A stretch of DNA of 64,000 nucleotides from JBAVOR01 sp049692255 (GCA_049692255.1 JBAVOR010000031.1:25564-89563); one strand, 5' to 3'. Positions 27,249 through 36,252 are shown, counted from the first letter of the stretch. The notes: generated by a model from the sequence alone, not told the origin. Made by a program: numbers and translations.

Positions 27249-28232
27249 TCAAGCTGTTTTCAATTTCTCAGCACGGCTTCTGAATAGCTCACAACGCTCT
27301 CTGAGTGGCATATGACCATCTTTTTTTTCCTCTTGCCACAGAGCATTTGTATAAGCACTATCAAATAGCCATAGATTAAATTTCTCAATCGTTGTATCGG
27401 CTACGCTCACTTGCTCTTGTTGACAGGTTTTTATTGCAGCTTTACCTGCTTGATTAATCTCGTATGTACCTTCAAACCAGAAGGCGATTGCTTCAAAACA
27501 TTCTGCTGCTTGTTGCGCAGGCAATCTTTTTTCGAGCAGCTCTAACGCAAACTGATCAGCATACGCTTCTTCAATTGTCATGTAGTTTTTTTGACTGCGT
27601 AATGTACGATACATATTTAATGTGCTAACACAGCCCCCAACAAATATGCCTCCTGCATAACCAATTACTTGAGCAAGCCTCTCTCCTGATATATTTGACG
27701 CACGCATCTTATGCGATAATGCATAATACACACCGGCTACTGTACTAACAGCTGCACAGAAGGCAACAATATTCTTTGAAGCCTCTTTGTTACTAAATTG
27801 TAAAATCTCTTTGCGGTGCTCAAAATGCGCCATCTCATGTGCCAGGAGAGTCAATATCATCTCATCACTCATTGCGCCCGCTGGAATTACTTTCGCTCTG
27901 ATACGTGGAAACAACGGTTCTAGAGCTGCTGCCGTAGAGGGCCAATTACCCAGACTGCGTACCGCATTAAGAGGAAGAAATAGAGTATTGTTCACCGCAT
28001 AATACAGTGGCCCATTGGCTACTCCGCCGCCTGGAAACATATCACTGACTACAATATTTGGCAGCTCCTCAAAGCCAAGTACTTTGGTAAGCATGTACTC
28101 AACCTTTGATTTAAGCTGATCGGCGGTTATAGTGCTATTCTGTACAGTAGAATCTGGAGCAATAGCTATATTTTTTGAAAGCGTTGTAGTTATGCACAAA
28201 ATGGAAAAAACTAACGAAGCAATTTTAAACAT
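27249..28232 (-). CDS. Secreted M48-like zinc metalloprotease
   Basis: 327 residues. Signal peptide (MFKIASLVFSILCITTTLS). Zinc-binding H132-E-M-A-H136 and the downstream glutamate in EEAYADQFALELL (ExxxD, about residues 222-226) match M48 peptidases. Two hydrophobic segments lie between these motifs (about 155-170 and 188-206), as in HtpX and Ste24-like enzymes. The N-terminal hydrophobic loop before HEMAH also fits. It probably degrades misfolded or host proteins at the membrane or outside the cell. AGGGGAT precedes the ATG. Confidence 0.85.
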   Translation of the reverse strand: MFKIASLVFSILCITTTLSKNIAIAPDSTVQNSTITADQLKSKVEYMLTKVLGFEELPNIVVSDMFPGGGVANGPLYYAVNNTLFLPLNAVRSLGNWPSTAAALEPLFPRIRAKVIPAGAMSDEMILTLLAHEMAHFEHRKEILQFSNKEASKNIVAFCAAVSTVAGVYYALSHKMRASNISGERLAQVIGYAGGIFVGGCVSTLNMYRTLRSQKNYMTIEEAYADQFALELLEKRLPAQQAAECFEAIAFWFEGTYEINQAGKAAIKTCQQEQVSVADTTIEKFNLWLFDSAYTNALWQEEKKDGHMPLRERCELFRSRAEKLKTA

Positions 28233-28477
28233 AAGAATCCCCTAAAAATACCGTAACTTTCATTCTTATGAATGTACCATGTAGTAACAAGCGAGTCAAA
28301 AAGATCAGGGTTGCATGGAAAACCTATAAAAGTGGTCTTGCCCCCTGAAAATGCCGAGAAACTTCATTAAAAGCTCCAGTTGCCAGGGAAAGAGGATAGG
28401 TTGACTTATTTCACCCCCCATGGTAAAATTATATTTGTAAATTAAATACAGTCATTACTATACAGAAAGGATACATA

Positions 28478-29200
28478 ATGAAACGTCTCTTTATTTTATT
28501 CATTATTGCAAGCATACACAGTATGCCATCACAAAGTATGCAATTTCTAGTGAGCTGCGTACGCTCACAGCTCACAACACAGGCTTTCGCACAAACATCT
28601 CCACAACCGCCTGCTGCACAAAAAAACGATGATTATAAAACTTTCTGCGGCATTATCGACATAGCAAAATTATCTGCGCAAGGCAGTGATTTGCGGCCAG
28701 AAGCGGCAGAGAAATTTAATGGTCAATTACTATGCAAAAGACTTCCAGCAAGCACATCGCCAGATGACATACGATTAGCATGCACTTGTAACAATCAAAA
28801 CATAGGAACCATGGGAATAGGATATACGGGAGTCAGCTCAGGAATACTTTCGATTAGTAGCCCTGAACCTGATGCAATACTAAGTCGATGGGGAGGCTTG
28901 CAACCAGCATGGGGCGGCGACCGTTTTGATTCAAGAGATATGTGGCGTTATCCATTTTTCGCACAAATTAAAGGTGATCGCTTTAAAACAAATCCATTCT
29001 ATGTCATGATGCGGGGGCTTAAAGTGACGTCAGTTAATGGTAATGTTATGCCAAAAACCATATTTAATGAAAATATGACCGAACAAGAGCTTGTAAAAAT
29101 GTCTCGTAACTGCAACTATCAACAGCTAGAAAAAGAATGGATGACATTGATTGATCAATACAACAAACAGTTTGCTGCAACACGAGAGCAAAAAAAATAA
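28478..29200 (+). CDS. Secreted hypothetical protein
   Basis: 240 residues. Signal peptide (RLFILFIIASIHSMPSQS), a Gln/Pro-rich linker, then a globular part with Cys at three sites and a Trp/Arg/Asp-rich centre (LSRWGGLQPAWGGDRFDSRD). GAAAGGAT lies before the ATG. No family recognised. Confidence 0.78.
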   Translation: MKRLFILFIIASIHSMPSQSMQFLVSCVRSQLTTQAFAQTSPQPPAAQKNDDYKTFCGIIDIAKLSAQGSDLRPEAAEKFNGQLLCKRLPASTSPDDIRLACTCNNQNIGTMGIGYTGVSSGILSISSPEPDAILSRWGGLQPAWGGDRFDSRDMWRYPFFAQIKGDRFKTNPFYVMMRGLKVTSVNGNVMPKTIFNENMTEQELVKMSRNCNYQQLEKEWMTLIDQYNKQFAATREQKK

Positions 29201-29270
29201 ATCTCCTTTTGCAGATAATACATTCGCAAGAACTGAAGAGCGTGGTTAATGTATTGAGATAAAGTTAAGG

Positions 29271-29312
29271 GCAGGCATGGTTTTTTATAACTAATGCCTG
29301 CTTATTTTTTTC
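29271..29312 (+). terminator. Intrinsic terminator between convergent genes
   Basis: GCAGGCAT at 29271-29278 pairs with ATGCCTGC at 29294-29301, followed on the plus strand by TTATTTTTTT. It ends the transcript of the gene at 28478; the T run overlaps the stop codon of the methyltransferase on the other strand. Confidence 0.6.
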
Positions 29313-29901
29313 TGAATTTCACGCCATACACTCGCGCTAACTGTTGCGGCACAACTCTTTCACACCATGCTAGCCATGTGGGTACATGTAAATAATATTC
29401 ATGCGTAACTGAAGCACTATCTGTTTGCAACCACTGATACAGCGTATTACATGAAATAAAGGTCGCATTACGCTCGTGCACATCAGTTAATCGTGTTAAC
29501 TGCACGCTCGGGCAATAGGGGTTGTATTCTAAAATTATTAACATGCCGCCAATCGGCAACAAAGACATAAGCTCATGCACTGTTGTCTGCTGTTCAGCTC
29601 GCGGCACGTGGTGCAGCATTAACGATGCAATAAGAATGGTGGGTGTATATGCAGTAATATCGTTCAGCTGATTAATCGCGTGAAATTGCACATCGGCATG
29701 CATGCGTTGCGCATGGGCAATAACTGCCATGTCTGTATCAACGCCAATAACGGTGTGCTCAAAAAACAGGCTTGCTAAACACGCAGTCAATAATCCGTCG
29801 CCACAACCAACATCAATGATGGTTGCATGTGGTGGCACATCGCCAAGTAACTCTTTAATGCGCTGCGCCTTCCATTGCGCGCTCGCCAGTTGTTCAGTCA
29901 T
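29302..29901 (-). CDS. SAM-dependent methyltransferase
   Basis: About 199 residues of a class I methyltransferase. Motif I is IIDVGCGDGLL, motif II ends VIGVDTD, and SLMLHHVPRAEQ is the usual motif after strand four. Substrate is unknown; the layout is that of small-molecule or quinone methyltransferases. The start at 29901 has GGAGG nearby; a longer frame runs into a dispersed repeat and is not supported. The first 25 coding bases are duplicated at 30767-30791. Confidence 0.85.
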   Translation of the reverse strand: MTEQLASAQWKAQRIKELLGDVPPHATIIDVGCGDGLLTACLASLFFEHTVIGVDTDMAVIAHAQRMHADVQFHAINQLNDITAYTPTILIASLMLHHVPRAEQQTTVHELMSLLPIGGMLIILEYNPYCPSVQLTRLTDVHERNATFISCNTLYQWLQTDSASVTHEYYLHVPTWLAWCERVVPQQLARVYGVKFRKK

Positions 29902-29918
29902 TATATTGCGCCTCCATC

Positions 29919-29981
29919 GCGCTCTTACCCTTCGATACACCCGTCTTCGCTTTCAGCTACGTCGGGCACTCAGGGTGAGCG
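29919..29981. repeat. Dispersed palindromic repeat, family A
   Basis: Reads GCGCTCTTACCCTTCGATAC, ends CACTCAGGGTGAGCGC. It lies just upstream of the methyltransferase start and extends its frame artificially. Confidence 0.8.
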
Positions 29982-29984
29982 CAT

Positions 29985-30100
29985 TGTAGCAAACTCTTTT
30001 TATCAATTGTGCTCATCCCGCCTGCTATGCGCACTATATTTCATAGAGCGCCCCATTCCCTATAGTACGCACTACAGATTATAAAGCGCTCATCTCGACC
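29985..30100 (+). repeat. Intergenic block duplicated at 30620-30740 (left copy)
   Basis: About 115 bases containing GCAAACTCTTTTTATCAATT, CATCCCGCCTGCTATGCGCA and AGATTATAAAGCGCTCATC. The second copy lies on the other side of the GIY-YIG gene in the same orientation. Confidence 0.8.
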
Positions 30101-30134
30101 CGTCTTTGCCAAGGCTTCGCAGCGGCAAGGTGAT

Positions 30135-30190
30135 TGAGGTATCGCCTGTCCGCCAAAGCTTGCCACGCTAGAAAGCGTGGATAAGCGTAC
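30135..30190 (-). repeat. Family C repeat beside second GIY-YIG gene
   Basis: Minus strand: ACGCTTATCC, hairpin ACGC-TTTCTA-GCGT, GGCAAGCTTTGGCGGACAGG. It directly abuts the stop codon of the GIY-YIG gene. No tRNA is adjacent here. Confidence 0.7.
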
Positions 30191-30477
30191 TAATCAAATT
30201 GTTTACGTGCGTATTCATGTAGTAATTCAAAATCCCCTCGTATCAGTGCTTCTTTTTTTTTACGACTCCATTTTTTAAGTTTACGTTCTAATTCAAATGC
30301 TTCATCACGAGTATTGCAATTATATGAAAAAACGAGCATTATCGGCAATCGGTGCGATGTATATCCACTAAATATACGTTGCTCGTGTTGAGATAGACGA
30401 ATTCCGATATTATCGGTGTGTCCTACATAGTAAGAATCATCAGAACATCTGAGAATATACACAGTAAAATTATTCAT
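30190..30477 (-). CDS. Small GIY-YIG nuclease-domain protein
   Basis: 95 residues. FTVYILRCSDDSYYVGHTDN opens the domain, IGIRLSQHEQRIFSGYTSHR contains the catalytic Arg, and AFELERKLKKWSRKKK supplies the metal-binding Glu. Typical of the short GIY-YIG proteins common in symbionts. It is bracketed by a family C repeat on one side, family A repeats, and a direct duplication of surrounding intergenic DNA, which suggests that it arrived or moved as a cassette. Confidence 0.9.
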   Translation of the reverse strand: MNNFTVYILRCSDDSYYVGHTDNIGIRLSQHEQRIFSGYTSHRLPIMLVFSYNCNTRDEAFELERKLKKWSRKKKEALIRGDFELLHEYARKQFD

Positions 30478-30492
30478 TAATTACTTTTCCTG

Positions 30493-30545
30493 AGCGCTCT
30501 TACCCTTCGATACACCGCTCTTCGAGCGGCACTCAGGGTGAGCGC
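30493..30545. repeat. Dispersed palindromic repeat, family A
   Basis: GAGCGCTCTTACCCTTCGAT to CACTCAGGGTGAGCGC with an internal perfect hairpin CCGCTC-TTC-GAGCGG. Confidence 0.85.
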
Positions 30546-30619
30546 AGTATAGCAAGCTATTTTTATCAATCTCTCTTATCTCGACACGGCTTCGTTAAAG
30601 CTACGTCAGGTGCTTGGGA

Positions 30620-30740
30620 TGCATAGTTTAGCAAACTCTTTTTATCAATTGTGCTCATCCCGCCTGCTATGCGCACTACAATGCACAGAGCGCCCACTAT
30701 AATACGCACTTCAGATTATAAAGCGCTCATCCCGAGTGAT
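30620..30740 (+). repeat. Intergenic block duplicated from 29985-30100 (right copy)
   Basis: Second copy of the block; a handful of base changes and small indels separate the two. The stretch 30546-30619 contains another degenerate family A fragment and no gene. Confidence 0.8.
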
Positions 30741-30791
30741 CGCGAAGCGATTGTATCGAGGGACATTGCGCGCTCGCCAGTTGTTCAGTCA
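30724..30791. repeat. Family A repeat plus copy of methyltransferase start
   Basis: GCGCTCATCCCGAGTGATCG to about 30766 is a family A palindrome. It is followed at 30767-30791 by TGCGCGCTCGCCAGTTGTTC and adjoining bases, the same as the start of the methyltransferase gene at 29877-29901. It ends at the 3' end of lysS. Confidence 0.75.
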
Positions 30792-30793
30792 CG

Positions 30794-32284
30794 CTAGTCG
30801 TGTTTTTTCTTTAACGTCGGGAATAAGATAACATCTTTAATTGATGTTGTGTTGGTGGCTAGCATTACCAAGCGATCGATACCAATGCCCACACCGGCGG
30901 TTGGTGGTAACGCATGTTCTAATGCCAAAATATAGTCAGCATCGTACTGATGCGCCTCTTCATCACCCGCGCGATGGGCAACCAACTGTTGCTTAAAACG
31001 CTCTGCCTGATCGAGTGGGTCATTTAACTCATTAAAGCCATTGCTGATTTCCATGCCACCAATGAACAGTTCAAACCGTGCAGCAATAGCCGGGTTATGT
31101 GCATCCCGCTTTGCCAATGGAGAGACTTCGATGGGAAAATCGATAACAAAGGTTGGCTGAATCAATTTACTTTCTACCAACTCTTCAAATAACGCATAAA
31201 TCTTTTCTGCATGTGCTGCTTGGCTGTGTTTTGCTTTTACGCCGTGCGCACGCATGGTTGCATCGATGCTATCTGCTGTTAAGTCTGATGCTGGTATGCC
31301 CCCAATTTCAGTTACTGCGTTTACAATAGAAATACGTTTAAACGGTTGAGCAAAATCGATGGTTACTGCACCAAATGGTACTGCCAAGTTCCCCACGCTG
31401 TCGGTGAGTACAAATCGCAATAACTCTTCTACAAAGGTCATAGCCCCCTGATATTCTTGGTATGCCATATAAAATTCAAGCATCGTAAATTCAGGGTTAT
31501 GGCGCGTAGACACTCCCTCATTTCTGAAGTTACGATTAATTTCATAGACCCGTTCAAAGCCCCCTACCACTAACCGCTTTAAATATAACTCTGGAGCAAT
31601 ACGCAAATAAAAATCACTGCTAAGCGCATTGTGATGGGTAATAAATGGACGGGCTGCAGCACCACCAGCAATCGGGTGCAACATGGGTGTTTCTACTTCT
31701 AAAAACTGGTGCCGATCAAGGAAAGCGCGCAACGCGCGAATAATGCGGGAACGGGTAGCAAATTTTTGCTTGCTTTCTGCACTACTAATCAGATCAAGGT
31801 ACCGTTGCCGATACCGAATTTCTGTATCAGCAAGCCCATGATATTTTTCTGGCAACGGATGCAATGACTTGCTCAGCATCTTCCACTCAGTTAACTCAAG
31901 GGTAATTTCCCCCATCTTCGTGCGGAACGGAGTGCCGGCACACCAAAGAATGTCTCCAACATCAACGAAGCGTTTAAACTGCTCGAACGACTGTTCTCCC
32001 AGCCCATCTTGACGAACATACAATTGCATGAGCGCAGTGCCGTCTTGAATGTCAGCAAAAATCGTTTTACCATGCCCTCTAATGCCCATAATACGCCCGG
32101 CAATATCATAGCGTGACGCCTGCTGATCGGTACCAAAAGCAGTTAAAATATCTTTAGCTGTATGATCTACCGGTACCATCTCTGGCCAAGGCTCTATCCC
32201 CTGGTCACGCATATCAGTTATTTTTTGCTTTCTTATGGCCAGTTCCTGCGATAAATTAGGGGTAGTTTCGTTCATTTGATTCAT
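30794..32284 (-). CDS. lysS: Lysyl-tRNA synthetase (class II)
   Basis: About 496 residues, the usual length for class II LysRS. An OB-fold anticodon-binding domain occupies about 60-150 (ASRYDIAGRIMGIRGHGKTI), and the catalytic domain has motif 2 (FRNEGVSTRHNPEFTMLEFY) and motif 3 (PPTAGVGIGIDRLVML). It charges tRNA-Lys. The ATG at 32284 has AGGTG close upstream; a GTG two codons earlier is possible. Confidence 0.97.
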   Translation of the reverse strand: MNQMNETTPNLSQELAIRKQKITDMRDQGIEPWPEMVPVDHTAKDILTAFGTDQQASRYDIAGRIMGIRGHGKTIFADIQDGTALMQLYVRQDGLGEQSFEQFKRFVDVGDILWCAGTPFRTKMGEITLELTEWKMLSKSLHPLPEKYHGLADTEIRYRQRYLDLISSAESKQKFATRSRIIRALRAFLDRHQFLEVETPMLHPIAGGAAARPFITHHNALSSDFYLRIAPELYLKRLVVGGFERVYEINRNFRNEGVSTRHNPEFTMLEFYMAYQEYQGAMTFVEELLRFVLTDSVGNLAVPFGAVTIDFAQPFKRISIVNAVTEIGGIPASDLTADSIDATMRAHGVKAKHSQAAHAEKIYALFEELVESKLIQPTFVIDFPIEVSPLAKRDAHNPAIAARFELFIGGMEISNGFNELNDPLDQAERFKQQLVAHRAGDEEAHQYDADYILALEHALPPTAGVGIGIDRLVMLATNTTSIKDVILFPTLKKKHD

Positions 32285-32444
32285 GAGCACCTAAAGTTTA
32301 TTTTTAGTTAAAAATTGGTAAAAAGGCCTTAATTTATCAAAATTACAGGCAACCATCATAATTTTCTAGTTTCTGTCATTTTTATTTTTTTGGCAAATTA
32401 CCCCTTGTGGCTCAGGAGAGAACCCCTTCAGTCTTATAGATTTA

Positions 32445-32472
32445 TTGACAAACAGAAATAATGCTATAGAAT
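32445..32472 (+). promoter_or_regulatory. Promoter of the SP-TM gene at 32508
   Basis: TTGACA at 32445-32450, 16 bases, then TAGAAT at 32467-32472, 35 bases before the ATG. The two neighbouring paralogous genes have comparable sites. Confidence 0.6.
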
Positions 32473-32507
32473 AAAGAGTAAGATTCTACTTTTAAAATGG
32501 AGTAAAA

Positions 32508-33437
32508 ATGATGAAAAATATATCTAAAAAATTAATTTTGGCTCTCGCCTGCATAGGCGCGCTCCAGCCATTCACCACCCAAGCAGGGTATTTCTCAACA
32601 GAACATCTGCCTACGTGGTTGTCGTATGACAAGATATCAACAATGGCGAATGAACAGTATCAAAACATACAAACCCAGATCGCCAATAGTGGTATTACTT
32701 GGAAAACTACCGGTATAGCTGTTGCGCTGGGGTTAGGGTACTACACATACAAAAATGCTGGTCCCTACGTTAATCTTACTAAATATACTGAAAAACCAGC
32801 ATTCATGAGCTCACCAGCAATAATGATTAATGCAGGATTGGATTTTGTTGAAGGTATGGGCAAATTAATAACAGATGCACCATCATACACCGTTGATGGC
32901 ATAGCGTATCTGCATAACAAATTATATACACAGCCACGCATCGAAAAACAGATTATGGATCTCAACTGGAATAATCCATCTGGCCTGTTTGAGCATACTA
33001 GCGATCCCTTGAAACCTATATTACCTTCTATCTTAACGCAAAAACATTTTGCGTTAATAAAAGAAATGAAAGACTTATTTGTTATTATTGATAACTGCCT
33101 CCTTAAATTCTGCAGCCCAATTTCACGCTCATATCAATCAGATGGAATATTCAACACAGATAACATACAGATAAAAGCAAATGTCACTTCAACGAATAGT
33201 ACAGCGTTTGATGAAAAGACGAATCCGTTGATTAAAAGCTTACAAAAAGCTGCACCAGTCTTAAAAACATCACCGGACACACTCGAGTTTATACTCATTA
33301 ATGAAATAAAAGGGCGAATTAAGCTCATTGAAACCGAAATAAATAAAAAATACTTGAACCATGATGTCCTTCAGGATTGCGCAAATCGCCTAAAAGCAGC
33401 TAAAAATGTGCTTGATCCCGAGATAAAGTTGCCATAA
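32508..33437 (+). CDS. SP-TM secreted/membrane protein, cluster member 1
   Basis: 309 residues. Signal peptide (LILALACIGALQPFTTQAG), a short exposed segment, one hydrophobic helix at about 65-85 (GIAVALGLGYYTY) and a long soluble tail of mostly helical character with KxxEI-type repeats near the end. GGAG precedes the ATG. Build is shared with the next two genes. Function unknown. Confidence 0.8.
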   Translation: MMKNISKKLILALACIGALQPFTTQAGYFSTEHLPTWLSYDKISTMANEQYQNIQTQIANSGITWKTTGIAVALGLGYYTYKNAGPYVNLTKYTEKPAFMSSPAIMINAGLDFVEGMGKLITDAPSYTVDGIAYLHNKLYTQPRIEKQIMDLNWNNPSGLFEHTSDPLKPILPSILTQKHFALIKEMKDLFVIIDNCLLKFCSPISRSYQSDGIFNTDNIQIKANVTSTNSTAFDEKTNPLIKSLQKAAPVLKTSPDTLEFILINEIKGRIKLIETEINKKYLNHDVLQDCANRLKAAKNVLDPEIKLP

Positions 33438-33449
33438 TAGCACCCTTGA

Positions 33450-33477
33450 TTGCAACTTGAAATCAATGCGTTACAAT
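33450..33477 (+). promoter_or_regulatory. Promoter of the SP-TM gene at 33519
   Basis: TTGCAA at 33450-33455, 16 bases, TACAAT at 33472-33477. Confidence 0.5.
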
Positions 33478-33518
33478 TAAGCTATTATTAATATAAACAA
33501 CTATAATTTGAGCATCTC

Positions 33519-33983
33519 ATGAATACAAAATTAATTTCTCTTCGTATCATCGCTTTCCTCTCTCTAACAGTACCCGCCCTATGCCCCATTGCACGCGGCA
33601 TGGAGCAAGGGACTGGAAACAGCATCAGCAAAGCCTTGGCACAAAAAGCATTGTACGCACCAAAGTTGATCGCAACGAAAATGTATGAACACCCGTGGTA
33701 CACCTTCTTTGGAGCATCAACCCTTCTTACAGCAGGGTATATTGGTCTATTTGTATACAGAGAAATTAAAGGGGTTCGCGCAATTGCCCGCAAAGGCCAA
33801 CAACAAGAAACAATAAGTACTCCTCAAAGCAACAATGCATCAAACCTACTCAATCAACTGTTGCAGCCTTCAAAAAAGCTTATTACCCTAACCGATCTCC
33901 AAAAAGCTTTAGATCAACTGCAAGAACAAAAGATAAAAGACAGCTACAAAAAAAGAGAATTTATTAAAGCAGAAATAGCCTAA
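33519..33983 (+). CDS. SP-TM secreted/membrane protein, cluster member 2
   Basis: 154 residues, the shortest of the cluster. Signal peptide (LRIIAFLSLTVPALCPIARG), an amphipathic segment, one TM helix at about 60-83 (FFGASTLLTAGYIGLFVY) and a Gln/Lys-rich helical tail. No family recognised; may be a shortened version of its neighbours. Confidence 0.78.
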   Translation: MNTKLISLRIIAFLSLTVPALCPIARGMEQGTGNSISKALAQKALYAPKLIATKMYEHPWYTFFGASTLLTAGYIGLFVYREIKGVRAIARKGQQQETISTPQSNNASNLLNQLLQPSKKLITLTDLQKALDQLQEQKIKDSYKKREFIKAEIA

Positions 33984-34020
33984 ATTTATCGATAAATTCA
34001 TAATCTATTTACAATCAGAA

Positions 34021-34203
34021 TAACAATCCGCTGCGCTAATAGATCAGAATAACCTTCCCGAAAAGCTCCTTACGTACATTATTCAAAACGCCACAAAAGA
34101 AATAATACAATGCCTGCGGAAAGGGGATTTTGCTGCTGCAGAAAATTGGAAAAAAATGTACGTGAATGCACAAATACTCGTCAATCACCAGGAAGTTCTC
34201 TAG
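34021..34203 (+). pseudogene. Decayed SP-TM cluster gene, C-terminal remnant
   Basis: In one frame this reads a plausible helical tail without a start codon: LPEKLLTYIIQNATKEIIQ ... CLRKGDFAAAENWKKMYVNA ... and a stop at 34201. Just upstream TTTACAATCAGAATAA (34009-34024) matches the promoter-region sequence TTTACAATTAGAATAA of the next gene. The stretch 34204-34388 holds only AT-rich sequence with a TCTAGATTTTAAATCTAG-like palindrome near 34265. Confidence 0.5.
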
Positions 34204-34388
34204 TAATAGCCCAAAACACATCAAAATGCCCCAAATTCCTCATTTTACCCCCCATAGAACCCCTAGATTTTAAATCTAGCCAAGGCCCCGCTAAGGGCTA
34301 AAACTCCTCATTTTATACCCTTAAAAACACCCTGAACCCGAGCGCCTGCGGCAAACCATGAAAAAAAGCCGTAAAACAAGGGGGAATC

Positions 34389-34416
34389 TTGACAAAAAAG
34401 CAAAAATCTTTACAAT
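34389..34416 (+). promoter_or_regulatory. Promoter of the SP-TM gene at 34459
   Basis: TTGACA at 34389-34394, 16 bases, TACAAT at 34411-34416, the best match to a sigma-70 promoter in this part of the window. Confidence 0.65.
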
Positions 34417-34458
34417 TAGAATAAAGTGTATATTGAAATTATTATGGAGATCAAGATT

Positions 34459-36090
34459 ATGAATACACAATTAATGGCTAAAAAAATCACTACTATAACT
34501 GCTCTAGTTTTATTGGGTATGCACCAAGCGCAAGCCGTGCAAAACCCAAGATGGCTTGAAGGCTTAAGTCCAAGCCTTCAACTCGAAAAAATTAAAAATT
34601 TCCCTACAGATTTCGGTCATTTTGCTGCCAAAACAACAGCCAATACCTCCTTTGAATCTGCTGGTAAATACGTTGAAAAAAATCCAGGAAAAGTTCTTGG
34701 TGTTACAGCAGCAACGGGACTAACAGGATTCGGCTTATACCGCGCGTGGTATGGCTTAAAATCATACGTTGCAGATAGAATAGAAAAAAAGTTATCATTT
34801 ATTAGAGTAACATCACCTGAAAGTTTTTATCAAGCACCCACCGCATCTACTGATTCTATAGACCATCGCTATACAGGTAGTAGCAGTAACTCAGATGAAC
34901 AAGTTAACATCAACAACAATAGTGCACCTACTCATGATGTTTCACAAGCACCCATAAGCAAAAAGCGCGCAAAAAAAGCCCTAAAAGCCGTTATAGGAAA
35001 TCTTTTAGCGCACATCCAGCAACTTCCGGAAAAAGAATTAGCTGAACTACTGGCGTTCGCTACAAACGCCAATGACAATAGCAACGATTCAAATAATAAC
35101 ACAGCGTCAATTTCAGGATCATTCAACGCGAATGACAATAGCGGTAATTACAATGTTGTAGATATGGAAGTTGATAATGGAAGTGCTGACGAACATAGGA
35201 AGCTAAAAGAAAAAAATATAATAGGATATCGTGGCACAAGAAGCAATACATCTAGACAAAAATTCTTTAACCAAAATAATACAGAAGAATCTAAAGAAGA
35301 AGTAGAAGAAGACTTTGTTGAGGTCGTTACAAAAGATGACATCGTTCCGTTTCCCGAGAATCAGGAAGATAAAAGACAATCAATACTGCAAACAGGCAGA
35401 ATTGTTGATAATAAGTTGAGTATCAACCATCATAACAATATTATTTCTCATCCTTTACAAGATACTGACGCAAGTTCACCACTTAATCAGACCAAAACAG
35501 AACATAGTACTAATTCTGCAAAAGATTGGTGGAATCCGGCTGGAATTTTCACTCAGTTGCCATTGAGTACTGATTCACTAAAACTCGATAATGGGCAACT
35601 ATCTTATCTTAAAAACTTGCTTGCGCGATGCGATCAAGAATTAAAGCAATACATGGATACCGCATCTGTCCCTGATAATATGGAAAAATCTGTCACCAAC
35701 AAGTTTGATTTTAAAAAAGAGCATGAAAAGAATTTTGATCCAACAAATCCCTTAGAGTTGACTTTCTTAGAGTCAGAATTTAATCAATTTAAAAACAATA
35801 TCGGTGAATTTATTCTCCAGAACGCGCAAACACAAAAGTCAGCTTTGCAATTCATTGAAAAACATTGCAGAAACCGCTTGGTTACCATAGAAGCTATTAA
35901 AAATCATTTTGGAGATTCTTTAGGCAGCGCGGCTAATTCTGACGAACATAATTCAATCAACAGGCTATTGAAAATAGAAAGATCATTATCTGAACTTGCA
36001 ACAAGTTGCTCAAAATTGATAAAACCACCTGTAGCGAAACAGAACTTGTTCTCTCAATTCTTGGCATTCTTTACTCGTAACAAAAAATAG
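34459..36090 (+). CDS. SP-TM secreted/membrane protein, cluster member 3
   Basis: 543 residues from an ATG with GGAG upstream; an earlier in-frame ATG at 34426 is not supported. Signal peptide (ITTITALVLLGMHQAQA), TM helix at about 75-95 (VLGVTAATGLTGFGLYRAW), then a very Asn/Ser/Asp-rich low-complexity region (about 130-280) and a helical C-terminal domain. The Asn-rich tract recalls proteins of amoebal hosts and their symbionts. Function unknown. Confidence 0.82.
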   Translation: MNTQLMAKKITTITALVLLGMHQAQAVQNPRWLEGLSPSLQLEKIKNFPTDFGHFAAKTTANTSFESAGKYVEKNPGKVLGVTAATGLTGFGLYRAWYGLKSYVADRIEKKLSFIRVTSPESFYQAPTASTDSIDHRYTGSSSNSDEQVNINNNSAPTHDVSQAPISKKRAKKALKAVIGNLLAHIQQLPEKELAELLAFATNANDNSNDSNNNTASISGSFNANDNSGNYNVVDMEVDNGSADEHRKLKEKNIIGYRGTRSNTSRQKFFNQNNTEESKEEVEEDFVEVVTKDDIVPFPENQEDKRQSILQTGRIVDNKLSINHHNNIISHPLQDTDASSPLNQTKTEHSTNSAKDWWNPAGIFTQLPLSTDSLKLDNGQLSYLKNLLARCDQELKQYMDTASVPDNMEKSVTNKFDFKKEHEKNFDPTNPLELTFLESEFNQFKNNIGEFILQNAQTQKSALQFIEKHCRNRLVTIEAIKNHFGDSLGSAANSDEHNSINRLLKIERSLSELATSCSKLIKPPVAKQNLFSQFLAFFTRNKK

Positions 36091-36145
36091 TGGCAATAAT
36101 ACAAAATAATCAATCAACGTTGTATTCATCTTGATCCAAATTACG

Positions 36146-36183
36146 CGGGATTGCTTGTAACAAGCAGTCCCGTTTTTATTTTA
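36146..36183 (+). terminator. Intrinsic terminator
   Basis: 12-bp stem CGGGATTGCTTG/CAAGCAGTCCCG with a TAA loop, followed by TTTTTATTTT. Ends the transcript of the gene at 34459. Confidence 0.85.
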
Positions 36184-36252
36184 CCTCTTCCCTTGTCTTT
36201 AACTTCCTATTTTTGATACGGTTACTAGTGTATCAAGCCATACGAGGAACGT

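Noticed and set aside
29900..30790. Possible CRISPR array from repeated palindromes
   Set aside because: Repeats vary in length, orientation and spacing, with no constant spacer size and no cas genes.
34110..34301. 63-residue plus-strand frame
   Set aside because: Out of frame with the recognisable remnant in the same place and rich in Cys/Pro without pattern.
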